Assembly (NCBI GenBank): GCA_937910665.1
Contig: CALEPR010000154.1
Span: 8,642-72,641 of the forward strand
Reading direction: 5' to 3'
From: an uncultured Selenomonadales bacterium
Lineage (GTDB): Bacteria; Bacillota; Negativicutes; Selenomonadales; Selenomonadaceae
DNA length: 64,000 bases
Each line of letters begins with the position of its first letter. Position 1 is the stretch's first letter. Shown here in pieces: positions 22,122 to 32,700 of the stretch. A program made the translations under genes and the position numbers. The notes below the pieces were generated by a model, which saw only the letters and a list, made by a program, of their open reading frames with translations, was not told the origin of the DNA and did not search any database.

Positions 22122-23163
22122 TTAAATCGTCTCCTTCCGCGTCAACTTGCGCCCAGCCGCTTTCAATCAGTGCAATACCGACCGATTCTTCGCCGAGTAC
22201 AATTTGTCCGTTTGCGTCCACCGTCGCGCCTTCGAGTTCAAATCCCGCGCCGTTGCTGAAATCCGCCGCCGCGCTTATCGTTTCCGAGTTGCTTGTTCCG
22301 GAAAAATCAATTTCGGCGTTCCAAGTTTTCTCGCACAAAATTCCGCCGCCGTATGCCTTGCCGTCTGAAATTTTCATACTTGAACGATACAGCCGCGCTT
22401 TGCCGTTTTTGTAATTATTCGCAACGTCCTCTGCAAATAAAATTCGGTAGCCGTTTTCTATCGTGCCGAGATTTTCTTTTATCTGAACTTCTTCGGAAGT
22501 CTCGCCGTCTGTTATGATATACACGCCGCCTTTTATCAAATTTTTCACGTCGGTAATATCAACCGAATCATCTCCGCGAATTACTGAAACTATTTCCGCG
22601 TTTGTCTGGTCAATCGTCGTCGGTATTCCGTCCTGAAAAACTTCGACGATTATATTATTTTCGTCAACTTCCAAGCCTGACGCTTTCATCGAGAGTGCAT
22701 TTAACATATTTTGGCGTTCAAGCTGTGCAATTTGCCGCATAAATACGCTTATATCCAGTGAATTTAATCGCTGTAAAATTTCGGTGTATTTTGCCTCTTC
22801 TTCGCCCGGCATTAAATTTATTTCGTCAACTTTATCTTGCAGAAGCTCCAACTGCCTTTTCAGATAATTTGTTCTGCCGACCAATGCTCGCGCTTGTAAA
22901 TTTGCAATGCCGTTTAATCCGCCGATTATGTAATCGCTCGGCGAAATTAAATAAACTTGCTCATAAGACACAATTTCCGGTAAGTGATTTATCGTGTGGT
23001 CACTACTCGTGTCTCCGAAACCGACAACTTCTGTGTAATTTATCATTGATGTTGATGTGTCCGAACTCGCCGCCGCTGCACTTGCCAACACAGGCAACGC
23101 CGCCAGCAAATTTTCAGTATTTGTTATCAACCGCTCCAATGTTTCTTGACTGATTTCGCTCAT
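22114..23163 (-). CDS. Tail fibre-like protein (349 aa)
   Basis: ATG 23163 follows GAGGTGG (an earlier in-frame ATG lacks an SD). An Ala/Ser-rich N-terminal helix leads to a long central coiled coil (95-150, KRQLELLQDKVDEIN). A beta-rich C-terminal part (155-349) with repeated D-G/N-G turns follows. This head-stalk-tip plan suits a trimeric fibre. It overlaps the lectin-like gene by 8 bp. Confidence 0.6.
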   Translation of the reverse strand: MSEISQETLERLITNTENLLAALPVLASAAAASSDTSTSMINYTEVVGFGDTSSDHTINHLPEIVSYEQVYLISPSDYIIGGLNGIANLQARALVGRTNYLKRQLELLQDKVDEINLMPGEEEAKYTEILQRLNSLDISVFMRQIAQLERQNMLNALSMKASGLEVDENNIIVEVFQDGIPTTIDQTNAEIVSVIRGDDSVDITDVKNLIKGGVYIITDGETSEEVQIKENLGTIENGYRILFAEDVANNYKNGKARLYRSSMKISDGKAYGGGILCEKTWNAEIDFSGTSNSETISAAADFSNGAGFELEGATVDANGQIVLGEESVGIALIESGWAQVDAEGDDLNE

Positions 23164-23178
23164 TTTTTCCACCTCTTC

Positions 23179-23649
23179 CTAAAAATGTAAAATCCAAAAA
23201 CCTTTAAGTTCGATGTCTGAAAATTTTTCTATCACTCCGACTTCGCCGGTTTCTTCGTTGCGCCGCACTCTGTGGCTAAACATTGTGCCGTCCGAACAAA
23301 AAAGTCCGAGTTCACGAATTGAAAGACCATTTGCCTCGTTTTCGCCTATCAAAAAATTGCATTTTACGTCGCGTCCGTTTAATTCCACGCTCGTCAACGG
23401 AAACAACTGCTGATTTTCCAATTCAGTGTCGCCGACTTTTTCCATTTCAGAGCCACTTCCTAAACCGATATGTGAAATGTAACTCTCCGAATAATCGCCG
23501 ACTTTTCCTGCCGCAAGTTCAGCAAGCCTCATTCGTCCTGCGTCAACGACTAAATTATGGTCGTCAATTTGCTTCACGAGTTTGTTTTTTTGATAAACTT
23601 CCAAATGAATTTCGCCTGTAACGTTTTTGGTTGAATCTTCAAAGCGCAT
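23179..23649 (-). CDS. Tail fibre/collar protein (156 aa)
   Basis: ATG 23649 is chosen because GGAGGA lies 7 nt upstream. The sequence has VTGEIHLEVYQKNKLVKQ, HNLVVDAGRMRLAEL, HIGLGSGSE and LSIRELGLFCSDG. The G-x-x-x-x-T and R-E-L-G-L-F elements recur in phage tail-collar fibre proteins near the baseplate. It overlaps the baseplate gene by 11 bp. Probably a short fibre or fibre connector. Confidence 0.6.
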   Translation of the reverse strand: MRFEDSTKNVTGEIHLEVYQKNKLVKQIDDHNLVVDAGRMRLAELAAGKVGDYSESYISHIGLGSGSEMEKVGDTELENQQLFPLTSVELNGRDVKCNFLIGENEANGLSIRELGLFCSDGTMFSHRVRRNEETGEVGVIEKFSDIELKGFWILHF

Positions 23650-25705
23650 TTTCATTCCTCCAACTTTCAAAAATATTTCTCAACTTGCCGCTTTGCATTT
23701 CAGTCATATTCGGCAATTTGAAATCTTTCGGCAAACTGATTTTTCCTTCAGCGTCTATGTCCAAATTTTCACCGGCAATTACATAGCCGAGTTTGTCATA
23801 TGTCGCGATAGGAATTTTTTCAAAATCAATTATTTCAATGACTTTAAAATTTCCATTGAGGTCGGTCACAACTTCATAAACGGCATAATTTTTTCTGCCG
23901 CCGTAACGCTCCGCACCGTCAAATTTTGAAAATCCGTCCGCCGCTTGCCGATAAACTCCGTTGTAATTCAAGCCGCCTTCAAAACGTCGCGAGCCGTTTG
24001 CAGGAAATTCAAAATCTCCGCGATAATTTAAATAGCCGTCAAATTTTCTTCGGCGCGAAATTGTCAAATCTCCATCACAGTCTTTGAGATTGATAATTTC
24101 CTCAAAATTATTTTGCACAGAAAATTTAATTTCGTCCTGCGTTTGGCTTACAAAATCGGAATTTTCGACATAAATAAACGGCGGCTTATCTTTCCGAGTT
24201 TGTTTAAAAGATAAACTGCCGTCAAGGTCAACAGCGATAACTTCAACTTTCGCTCGACTTCCGCCGCCTTCAAAACTAAATTTGCCATCAGCTTTTATCG
24301 TGCCGTTAAATAAATTTAAATCTCCGCCATTGTAATTTTTCGCGCCGTTGTATCGAATTGATTTTTGAATCGTGAGCGGAATTTTTTCATCAGTTGGCGT
24401 TTCAACATTTTCTTCAAAAGTTCCAAAATAAATTTCTGCAGATTCTTTTTCAAGAGTTCGCGGCACATACTCATAAATTTCAGGATAAAACTCACTGATT
24501 GGAAATTCTTTTTGCGGCTTGACGTTGGTGAATTTTCCGCTCAACTCGTCAGAAATTTTTTCAACTCGTGCGCGATTTCCTCCGCTGTCAAAATTAAATT
24601 TGCCGTCCGCTCTCATCGAGCCGTTAAACAAATTTAAATCTCCGCCGTTGAATTGAATTTCGCCGTTGAATCGCTTGAATCTCGTAATTTCAATTTTTCC
24701 GCCGTCATCGTCAGGAATTTTTCTTTTGACTTCGCCGTTAAATTTTGCTTTGCCGTCAAATTGAATTTGTTCGGCGACTTCATCTTCAAGAATTTTTTTG
24801 ATTTCAATAACGGACAAGTCGTCCATTCCGTCGTCATATTCAATCGTCTGCGGTTTCAATCCGTCAAATTTTATCGCGCCGTCACATCGAAATTCTTTGT
24901 TGAAAGTGCTTTCGCCTGTCGGCACGAACCACCAACGATAACTTTTGCCGACTTGCGCCGCGTCTGTGTTTTCGCCGTTATATTTTATCGCGCCGTCATA
25001 AATAAATTTTCCGTCAAACATTCTCGGCGGCTTGACTTGAACACTTCCGTCAAATTTCGGCGCATCGCATTGAAAATTTCCGTAAGGCACATTTTCGACA
25101 ATCGGAAAACCTGTTTGCATAAAAAAAGACTTACCGTCATCTTCGTCAAGTCTGTCGTTATCGTTTACGTCAGTCACGCTATCGCAATCATCTTCGTTGT
25201 CAGGCAAATCTTCAATCAAAGCGCGGTATTTTAGTTCGAGGTGTGCAGGTCTCACTCGCTGAAGATATTCCATCATTTCACTGAAATTTTCAGGATTGTA
25301 ATAATTGTCGATTGAAACGAAAATGTAACCGGCTTTTTCTGTTTCGTCGAAGTAACAATTCAAGCCCCAAAATTCCATCGCCTTTTTCTTCAAAAAAGCA
25401 GGATTCAACGGATATTTTGCGTGTGAGCGGATTCTCAATCTTGCTCGGCGTTCTTCCAAACTTAAATTTGGATTCGGCTCAACTGAATATTTATGTTCCA
25501 AATATTCAATGCCCCAAGTCACTCGCTCGATAAAAGTTTGTTCACGCAACGATAAAAAAATTTCTCGCGCTTCGTCCCATTCCGCGCCTAATGCTTGATA
25601 AAACGACTTCATAAAATATGAATCGCTGTAAATCGGCGAAACTCGGCTCAACATTCTTTTTCCTGTCGGCGAAGTCGGCAAATTCTCTAAATCCGTTTTG
25701 CTCAT
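23639..25705 (-). CDS. Baseplate protein: YmfQ/XkdU-like N-terminus with long G-repeat extension (688 aa)
   Basis: Residues 1-165 match the DUF2313 (YmfQ, Mu gp48-type, XkdU) baseplate fold, with MLSRVSPIYSD, FLSLREQTFIERVTWGIEYLE and LNPAFLKKKAMEFWG. Ordinary members end near 200 aa. Here about 500 more residues follow, built of repeated F-[DN]-G and Y-N-G turns (RFNGEIQFNGGDLNLFNG and similar), probably a beta-solenoid fibre fused to the baseplate. The end (DKLGYVIAGENLDID) is a fibre-attachment motif. It follows the baseplate-J gene with a 4-bp overlap. Confidence 0.75.
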   Translation of the reverse strand: MSKTDLENLPTSPTGKRMLSRVSPIYSDSYFMKSFYQALGAEWDEAREIFLSLREQTFIERVTWGIEYLEHKYSVEPNPNLSLEERRARLRIRSHAKYPLNPAFLKKKAMEFWGLNCYFDETEKAGYIFVSIDNYYNPENFSEMMEYLQRVRPAHLELKYRALIEDLPDNEDDCDSVTDVNDNDRLDEDDGKSFFMQTGFPIVENVPYGNFQCDAPKFDGSVQVKPPRMFDGKFIYDGAIKYNGENTDAAQVGKSYRWWFVPTGESTFNKEFRCDGAIKFDGLKPQTIEYDDGMDDLSVIEIKKILEDEVAEQIQFDGKAKFNGEVKRKIPDDDGGKIEITRFKRFNGEIQFNGGDLNLFNGSMRADGKFNFDSGGNRARVEKISDELSGKFTNVKPQKEFPISEFYPEIYEYVPRTLEKESAEIYFGTFEENVETPTDEKIPLTIQKSIRYNGAKNYNGGDLNLFNGTIKADGKFSFEGGGSRAKVEVIAVDLDGSLSFKQTRKDKPPFIYVENSDFVSQTQDEIKFSVQNNFEEIINLKDCDGDLTISRRRKFDGYLNYRGDFEFPANGSRRFEGGLNYNGVYRQAADGFSKFDGAERYGGRKNYAVYEVVTDLNGNFKVIEIIDFEKIPIATYDKLGYVIAGENLDIDAEGKISLPKDFKLPNMTEMQSGKLRNIFESWRNENAL

Positions 25706-26853
25706 TCTTCATAAACCTCCGCCGTAATTTCGTCAGTGTATGGAAATTCGTCTTCGCCGAAAATTACATTTCCGATTTTGCCGTTTATCCGCAGATGTTT
25801 AAAATCCGCAACGCCCGCAACTTGTGACAAAATTGCCGAAACGTGAACATAAACGACAGGCTCAACTTTTCCGTCCGATTCGACTAATTCACCGTAATAA
25901 TCTCTCAATGCTTCGCGAAAACTTTTTTCAACGGCTTTCACCGTGTAATTTTTTTTCAGCTTTAAATCAAAACTAAAATTTATTTTAGACAATGTCGGCG
26001 GCGAGACTTCGTATTGAACAATGCCAATCGGTGCAAGTCGATTTATATCATCTCTGTCCGTGCCAAAAATATGCAGTTCCACAGCCTGACAAATTTCATC
26101 GTTCGCGGGTTCGCCGTTGCTGTCCATTATGACAACTTTTACCGTGTTGGCTCCCGCGTAAACAGGAATGCAATGAGCATAACCAACACCTGCAACTTCT
26201 TTCGCCCAGCGTTCATAATCCGCTTTATTACCGACATAACTGTCACCTCTTCCTGCGTACAAATCATCTATTCGTTGCCGAAGAGAATCATCACTTTCTG
26301 CCGCCGTGCCGCCTGTTAAATTGTTCGGATTGGTTATGTTCGTGATTCCTTTAAGCGGATTCTTCATAATTGCGATTGTGTCTCGTGCGACGTTTGAGCC
26401 CGTTCCGCTTTCAACCGCCTGTATTCGAATTGTCAGCAATCCTTCTTCAGGAATTTCCGATTCTTCTAACGTCAGAAAATCAATCGCGGCTACTCCGTTT
26501 TCACTTGGAACACTGAAAACAAAATCTTTTGGAATAATCGTTCCTGCAATTCCTTCAACGGTTAAATCTCCGTAAGCATAGGTCGCAGGTTTTCTTACCA
26601 AGCCGCAATCTTCGGCGTGATAGTCAAGCCAAATGCCTTTCGCCCACATATGAAAGTTTGCTTTCAGAGCCAGCGGCAACCAATATTCCAAGAGTTCTGC
26701 TTCTTCCAATGCCGTCGGATAGGTCATATCCCAGACGAAGCCGCCTTCTGTTTTATCAACATCAAGTTCGATGTTGTTCAAAATTTTTTGCTCAATTTCT
26801 CGCGCCGACACTCCTGTCAACCAATCCGGCAATTCAAATTCCACCAAAGACAT
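25702..26853 (-). CDS. xkdT: Baseplate J-like protein
   Basis: The protein is 383 aa. N-terminal E-F-E-L-P-D-W-L-T-G, then GTIIPKDFVFSV, SGTGSNVARDTI, then NLTGGTAAESDDSLRQRI and the Y-E-R-W-A-K-E-V-A-G-V-G-Y-A-H segment, which are hallmarks of Baseplate_J (Mu gp47, T4 gp6, XkdT). It forms the wedge ring of the contractile tail's baseplate. Neighbours XkdS-like and YmfQ-like match the PBSX order. ATG follows GAGGTG. Confidence 0.92.
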   Translation of the reverse strand: MSLVEFELPDWLTGVSAREIEQKILNNIELDVDKTEGGFVWDMTYPTALEEAELLEYWLPLALKANFHMWAKGIWLDYHAEDCGLVRKPATYAYGDLTVEGIAGTIIPKDFVFSVPSENGVAAIDFLTLEESEIPEEGLLTIRIQAVESGTGSNVARDTIAIMKNPLKGITNITNPNNLTGGTAAESDDSLRQRIDDLYAGRGDSYVGNKADYERWAKEVAGVGYAHCIPVYAGANTVKVVIMDSNGEPANDEICQAVELHIFGTDRDDINRLAPIGIVQYEVSPPTLSKINFSFDLKLKKNYTVKAVEKSFREALRDYYGELVESDGKVEPVVYVHVSAILSQVAGVADFKHLRINGKIGNVIFGEDEFPYTDEITAEVYEE

Positions 26854-26869
26854 TTAACTTCACCTCGCT

Positions 26870-27313
26870 TTAATAGCCAACTTTTAACGCCATTTCTTCC
26901 GCCCAGTTTTTTCCTTTAACGACAAAACTCACAAATAAATGGTCGCCGTCAATCGAAAATGAAAAATTTTTTACGTATTCAGTCGCAGGATTTACCATCA
27001 ACGCTTCCGTGATTGTTCTTTCGATTGAAGATTTTACTGATTCCGCGTCCGGTTCCTTGATTGCGCTCATTATTTCTGTGCCGATTTTATCGCTGTACGC
27101 TAATTTTGTTCCGCGCTCGGTCACACAAACTTTTAAGCACCACGCCGCAAACGCCTCTTTGCCGTCCGCAAACACAATTCTGTTTGCTCCGTCCTTGACG
27201 AAATCGCCTTTTTCAAAGTCAAACAGCGGTGCTGACCGATATTTTTTTTCGCTGTCCGCAACTTGCGGTTTCATCAGGCTCGGCAAATTTACGGTCGGAT
27301 ATAAATTCGGCAT
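26870..27313 (-). CDS. xkdS: Baseplate wedge protein, DUF2634/XkdS-like (gp25 class)
   Basis: The 147-aa sequence starts MPNLYPTVNLPSLM. It has LFDFEKGDFVKDGANRIVFADG, then AFAAWCLKVCVTERG and LAYSDKIGTEI, a typical DUF2634 pattern (F-x-x-G-x-F...G...W..K...T-x-R). It joins the sheath-proximal baseplate as T4 gp25 does. It stands between the XkdR- and XkdT-like genes. Confidence 0.85.
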   Translation of the reverse strand: MPNLYPTVNLPSLMKPQVADSEKKYRSAPLFDFEKGDFVKDGANRIVFADGKEAFAAWCLKVCVTERGTKLAYSDKIGTEIMSAIKEPDAESVKSSIERTITEALMVNPATEYVKNFSFSIDGDHLFVSFVVKGKNWAEEMALKVGY

Positions 27314-27325
27314 AAAAATTTCTCC

Positions 27326-27736
27326 TCAATATGGTTCTTCAGTTCCCAGCGTCGCCGCGTTGTAAATAATATCAATGACGACTGCCTCGTGATTGACCCA
27401 AGCGACCAACACCTCATCTCCGGCTTGCAACCACGTCATTTTTTCAGGTAATTTTACTTTGTGAATGTGGCTGCTGTTCGGTGAAGTAGCTTCAGGATGT
27501 TCGTGTTCGCCGTCGTTATAAGTTTCCGTCAAAGGAACTTTCGGATTGTATGTTACGGAGCGACAAACAGAATATTCGTCTTTCGGTATCGGTTGACGAA
27601 ATGAATTTGTCGTCAAAGAATAATCCGCGTTGATAATTCCAAAATCCAACACCGGCGGCGTATCCATCTTTGCGTTCATCATTCCGTTTAAAGTATTCGT
27701 CAGACTGTTGATGCCGGGATTGCCTTTTTCACTCAT
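27326..27736 (-). CDS. xkdR: Baseplate protein, DUF2577/XkdR-like (136 aa)
   Basis: This short protein carries LDFGIINADYSLTTNSF, a His-rich surface loop (DGEHEHPEATS, SHIHKV) and MTWLQAGDEVLVAWVNHEAVVID, the beta-barrel ending of DUF2577 proteins. The His cluster may bind metal. Position between XkdQ-like and XkdS-like genes supports it. It overlaps the XkdQ-like gene by 4 bp. Confidence 0.75.
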   Translation of the reverse strand: MSEKGNPGINSLTNTLNGMMNAKMDTPPVLDFGIINADYSLTTNSFRQPIPKDEYSVCRSVTYNPKVPLTETYNDGEHEHPEATSPNSSHIHKVKLPEKMTWLQAGDEVLVAWVNHEAVVIDIIYNAATLGTEEPY

Positions 27737-28854
27737 GGCGGGTCACTTCCTCCAATTCCGTCATTTTGTGACGTGTCGTATTCGATGCCTTTTTCTTTGT
27801 TATAATCCTTATCTTCGTCAAGCTCCATCGTCATTTTCATTGCCGCCGCATTGTGTCTGACAGATTTCACGAAAAAATATCCTTCGCCGGTAGAACTTTT
27901 TGCGCGAATCCTGTCGCCTTTGCGGAGTGTCGGAATATCAGGCGATTCAACAGAAGTTTTGCGCTTAACTTGACCTTGTTCTTCAAGAATTTTTTTCGCG
28001 GCTTTTTCAGCCTCTTCCAAAGTCGTCTTGTCCGGTCGCTCATAAATTACTTGGCGAATTCCTAAATCCGTTCTGCCGTCAATCGTCGCCTCGATTTTTT
28101 GATGTCCTTCTCCTGAACCGCCTTGTGAACTTTTCTTTTTGGATTTTTTGCCGCCACCTTTTGGCGTGTCTTGTCCGACAATCAAAACTCGCGTGACGAT
28201 ATTTCCTACGTCGAAACTTTCCGTAGTTTTAAAAATATTGTCCGCAAGGTCGAAGTGAAAAATCGTTTCGTTTGTTCCGCGCGGAATAATTTGAATTACT
28301 CCTTCCTTCGCTCGCATAAAAAAAGTTCCGCCGCCAAGTTCTTTTGCGTCTTTGAGCGTTTCGATTATCATATCGCACAGATATTTTTTCTTGAACGCTT
28401 TTTTGGAATGTTTGACATCGCAAGCCTGATAATCGTATGGAACTTGCCATTTGTCCAAAATTTTTTTGACTATCGCCGATGTCGAATGGCCGTCTGTGAA
28501 AAAAAATTCATCTTGGTTCTTTCGCAAGGCTTGAACTTCGTCATAAGCGTCTATGTCCAAGTAAAGTTCCTTGTTGCTTTCAATCCACGACCACTTTGTA
28601 ACCGTGCCGCGAATTACCTCAACGCTTTCGCCATTGATAAATGCGTAAATAAAAATCGGCGTGAACGGCTGAACATAATCGCTGATTCGCTTGCCTTGAT
28701 AATTCACATTCGCAAGTTGCAAGCTGATATGTGCCGAAAGTTCTTTTTCGCCTTCCTCCCAGCCGAGATGACTTGTTATTTCCGTCAAATTTAATTGCTT
28801 GCCGTCCGAAGTCACCGCAACCACGTCGTATTTAACTTTCGTCAAATCAAACAT
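27733..28854 (-). CDS. xkdQ: Baseplate hub protein, XkdQ-like
   Basis: The protein is 373 aa. It has a tail-hub fold with IDAYDEVQALRKNQDEFFF, IVKKILDKWQVPYDYQ, LGGGTFFMRAKEGVIQI and a late DRIRAKSSTGEGYFFVKSVRH. These features match XkdQ/gpD-like hub proteins that cap the tape measure. A Lys/Gly/Ser-rich insertion (about 243-260) is unusual. ATG 28854 is taken with GGTG upstream. The nearby spacer holds a hairpin with a T6 tract. Confidence 0.82.
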   Translation of the reverse strand: MFDLTKVKYDVVAVTSDGKQLNLTEITSHLGWEEGEKELSAHISLQLANVNYQGKRISDYVQPFTPIFIYAFINGESVEVIRGTVTKWSWIESNKELYLDIDAYDEVQALRKNQDEFFFTDGHSTSAIVKKILDKWQVPYDYQACDVKHSKKAFKKKYLCDMIIETLKDAKELGGGTFFMRAKEGVIQIIPRGTNETIFHFDLADNIFKTTESFDVGNIVTRVLIVGQDTPKGGGKKSKKKSSQGGSGEGHQKIEATIDGRTDLGIRQVIYERPDKTTLEEAEKAAKKILEEQGQVKRKTSVESPDIPTLRKGDRIRAKSSTGEGYFFVKSVRHNAAAMKMTMELDEDKDYNKEKGIEYDTSQNDGIGGSDPP

Positions 28855-28896
28855 AAAAATCACCAACAAAAAAGCCGTAAAACTCTCAAAAAGTTT

Positions 28897-29727
28897 TTAG
28901 TGCATTATCGTGTCAGGCAAATGGATTGTCGTACCAGGAATAACGTCCGTCGGGTCGCCACTCGAAGTAGGATTTAAATTAAAAACATTTGTCCAATTCG
29001 CGCCGCCGCCCAAAAATAATTGCGCGACTGTCCAAAAATTATCCGACGCCTTCAAAATCGTTTCGGCAGGTTTTTTCATAGCCGGTCGCTCGTTCAAAGA
29101 ATTTTTCTTCTTTTCTTCCGCCTCTTTGCGCTCCGCGTCAACTTCCTCGACGGTTTTTACCTGCATTGTTTTAGCCGCGATTAAATTTATTGTGTATTTC
29201 ACGTTGCCTTGACCGCCGATGTATTTTGAATCAAAATCTCTGAGGTAAACATCAAGATTTATCGGCGTTTGCGTCACCATAACTTTTAATTTGTCGCCGT
29301 TCTCTCGCCAGCGGTTGAATTGCTTTATGATTTCGTTCGGCTCTTGCCAAGAATTTTGGTCGATAAATTTGTACGACGACGCATTTTCACCCGGTAAAAT
29401 TCCGCTCCAAGAAATTTCAGTAAGTTCCTCACCTTTCGGCAAACGAACCTCGCCTTTTTCAATAACGCTGAAACTTCTGAAACTCGACGCGGTCTTTGCG
29501 TTGACTTCCTCCGGTGTCATACTGAATTGAAATTTTTCGCCGCTCTCAATGTGCGTCAAGTAAAATCTCGCTCGTTCTTGTTTGCCGAGCATATTCATAA
29601 CGATTGAGCGCAACGGACCCGACAAGCCTGAATGCGCTAAGCCTTTCAAGACTGATTCTTTTGAGCCGCGTCCTGCAACTATACTCCGCGCTATTGAGCC
29701 GCCGTTGATTTTTCCTATTATTGACAT
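28897..29727 (-). CDS. xkdP: LysM-containing tail protein, XkdP-like
   Basis: The protein is 276 aa. Residues 1-220 form the tail domain (YLTHIESGEKFQFSMTPEEV, then INLDVYLRDFDSKYIGGQG). The C-terminal 55 residues are a LysM motif (KASDNFWTVAQLFLGGGANWTN ... VIPGTTIHLPD, position about 223-272). LysM binds peptidoglycan, so the tail tip can engage the wall during infection. It lies between the tape measure and the XkdQ-like gene, as in PBSX. Confidence 0.85.
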   Translation of the reverse strand: MSIIGKINGGSIARSIVAGRGSKESVLKGLAHSGLSGPLRSIVMNMLGKQERARFYLTHIESGEKFQFSMTPEEVNAKTASSFRSFSVIEKGEVRLPKGEELTEISWSGILPGENASSYKFIDQNSWQEPNEIIKQFNRWRENGDKLKVMVTQTPINLDVYLRDFDSKYIGGQGNVKYTINLIAAKTMQVKTVEEVDAERKEAEEKKKNSLNERPAMKKPAETILKASDNFWTVAQLFLGGGANWTNVFNLNPTSSGDPTDVIPGTTIHLPDTIMH

Positions 29728-29748
29728 TTTTCTTTCCTCTAAAAAAAA

Positions 29749-32700
29749 TCACGCCATTAACGGCTGATTCATTCTGATTTCCAAAATTTTTTCCGAAATT
29801 TTGCCGCCAATTTGGTCTGCAAGGTCGCCTAAATTTTCTTTTACCATTTGCATAAATTCTTGCGGATTTTCCGCGCCGTTCAACTCAAAACTCGCATTTA
29901 TTCCGCCGAGTTCGATTCCGCCGATTGAATTGTCAACATCTCCGCCGCCGCCTGTAACCGCACCGTCTTCTGCAGATAAACCTTCGCCGAGTTCGTCATT
30001 GTTCGCCCAAAATTCTTTGAGTTGCTGTTCCTGCTTTGCGCGTCTAACCAATAAATCATCGTCAGCCGTGATTACATTGTCGGCAAGCCCGCCGTATCCT
30101 TCCAGATTTCCAAGTTCGTCAAATTTTGGAGCAACGCCGCTTTCGGAACTTTTGACTGCGTCAGTTAATTGCTTGTCAGTCGCCGGATTTTTTTCGAGTT
30201 TAAATTGGTCGCCGGTTATATTTACACTGTCACCGCCAACAATCGCCGCCGTTTTTTTCAGCAAATCCACCGCTCTTTTGCGTCGCGATGTTGCAAGCGG
30301 AATGATAACTTCGAGACCTGCCTCACCTGCCAAAACTTGTTGCGGGCTTGAAATAAATCCGCCTTCTGCCTTTGGCGATACATTTCCGCCGCCGCCAAAA
30401 CTCATAATCGTGCCAGCCGCATTTGAAGCCATCGACGCAAGTGAAGAAATTTTATCGCTCAACCAACTGCTCAAACTCTCCCACGCAGATTGAATTGTGC
30501 CGATTGCTGAATTTATTCCGCTCGCTATCGCCGCTCCTGCCGCACTCGCAACTCCGCCTAATCCTTCAAACAATCCGCTGAAAAAGCTCGGCAGTTCATT
30601 CCACGCAGTTTGAATCGAAGTCAAGCCTTCGTTCGCGTAACTTGAAATCGTGTTGAAAGCCTCCGACGCGGCATTTGGTATTTGTGAAAATCCTTCGTTG
30701 ATTGAATTGCCTATCTCAGAAATTTTTTCCGGAATGAAATTTAATTGTTCGCCAATCATTTCGCCGACCGCCGAAAAATCCGGCAGGATTGACGCTAAAT
30801 CAATATCAGCCGTTTTTTCTGCAAGCCACTCGGATAAACTGAAGTCAGGCAGAATGGAATTTAAATCAAACGATTCATTTTCTGTCGGCAATTTTTTTTC
30901 AGGCGTGACATTTTCTTCGTGCAATGACTGTGCCGCCGCTTTGTTAAACAGCAATTCGTCCAAAAATTCACCGATTGAAAAATTTTTATCCGACTGTTCG
31001 CTTTCAAACTGCTTTTTTGTTTCGCTTTGAGTTTTCTTTCCAATGTCCGAAAAGAAATCAAAAATGGAACTCGAAATATTTTCTCGGTTGGCTTGCTCGG
31101 TTGCAAACTGCCGTTTGGTCTCGCTTTGAACTTGTTGACCATAAGCAATCATCGGAGTTTGGTTTTGCTCTTGCGCGGCTTGGATTACTTTATTTTGTTT
31201 ATCCTGTTCGTATGCGGCAAGTGCCTCGAGTTCCTCCGCAGTGCCGCGCCAATAATCTTTTCCGTAGACGCTGTTATAACCCGTTGCTTCTTGCCAATGT
31301 TTATTTACCGCGTCACGTTTTTTGGCAACTTCCTCGCCTTTTCGGATAAGTTCTTGATGTCTCGCCTCCGCCGCCGCGTTTTGCGCCTCATAATCTTCAC
31401 TGTGGTTGATTAAATCGTTATGCGCTTGCGACAGCGCAAAATCGCCGCCTTCGCCGCTTTGCCAACGTTGATTTTCTTCGGCATAATGTTGCTTTCTTTG
31501 CCGTTCCGCTTCATCCGCTTCTCTTCGCCGCGTGACATTTCGGCTATAATCTTTTAAAACACCTTTGTCCAGCTGTTGTTCTCTTTGAATTTCCTCAATG
31601 CCTTCATTGCCTACCTCAAGGAAATTCGCGCGGTTACCCGGATTTTGCTGAGCATTATTTTCGGCTTGATTCGCAAGGTCAGCCGCTTTCGTGCCTAAAA
31701 ATTCGCCGAGTATTCCGCCGATAATTCCGCCTACCGTTGTACCAATGACAGGAACAAACGAACCGATAGCCGCGCCGAGTGCCGTACCTGCCACAGCACC
31801 GACCGCACCATATTCAGCTTGCCTTTCGACTTGATTATTCATTTTCAAAGTACGTTGGCGAAAATCTTCAGCCGCTTTGACTTCGGCTTGTTGCGCGTTC
31901 AGTTGTTCCTGACTGATTCCGTCCATAGATTGAAGGCGTGCAAGTTCCTGTCTGTGATAAGCGATTGTGGCGTCTGCCTCTGCCAAAGTTTCTTGACTGT
32001 GGCTTTTTGCGGAATAGACGCTCATCAATCCGAAAATTCCTGCCAAAACGCTCGCGCCGCCCGCAACTTTCAATCCGTTTCGTGCCAATCCGCTCAATCC
32101 TGTAGGTGAAGTTGTTGGCGGTCTTCCTCCTGCGTTTTGTCCGGCTAAAATTTCTCCGCGCCGTCTGTAATAATTATCGACGTATGCTTGATTTCCGACC
32201 TTGCCGCCGAAATTTCCTGCTCGACCATTTACTACGACGCTGTTTGCGTGAACTACCATTGAAGTCACTTGCTGAGATGAGCCAATTCCGCCTAATCCTG
32301 TCGGCGAAGTTGTTGGTGTCGGAGGAACGATTCCTGCGCCGATACTCAAACTTTTCAAGGATTTCATCTTTGTGTAAAGATTTGTCGCCGTCTTCGTAAT
32401 TTTCAACAGACCGGCGACTAACGCTCCACCTGCCAAGATTGAGCCGATTCCGTCAAGCTCCAAAAATTTATTTTTCAAACGATTTATCACGTCTATAAAA
32501 ATTTTTCCGAAGTCGCCAATTTGAATTCCATCGGAAAATAATTCATTCGCCTTTGTGATGACATCGGTTATAGTTTGAACAAAACCGCGCAAACTTTCTG
32601 AGGCTTCTCCTTTGACCAAATTCCTTTGAAATGCGTCCCACGCAGAGCCTAAAAGCGTAATGTCTCCAGCCAGATTATCCAGCTGAATTTGTGACATTCT

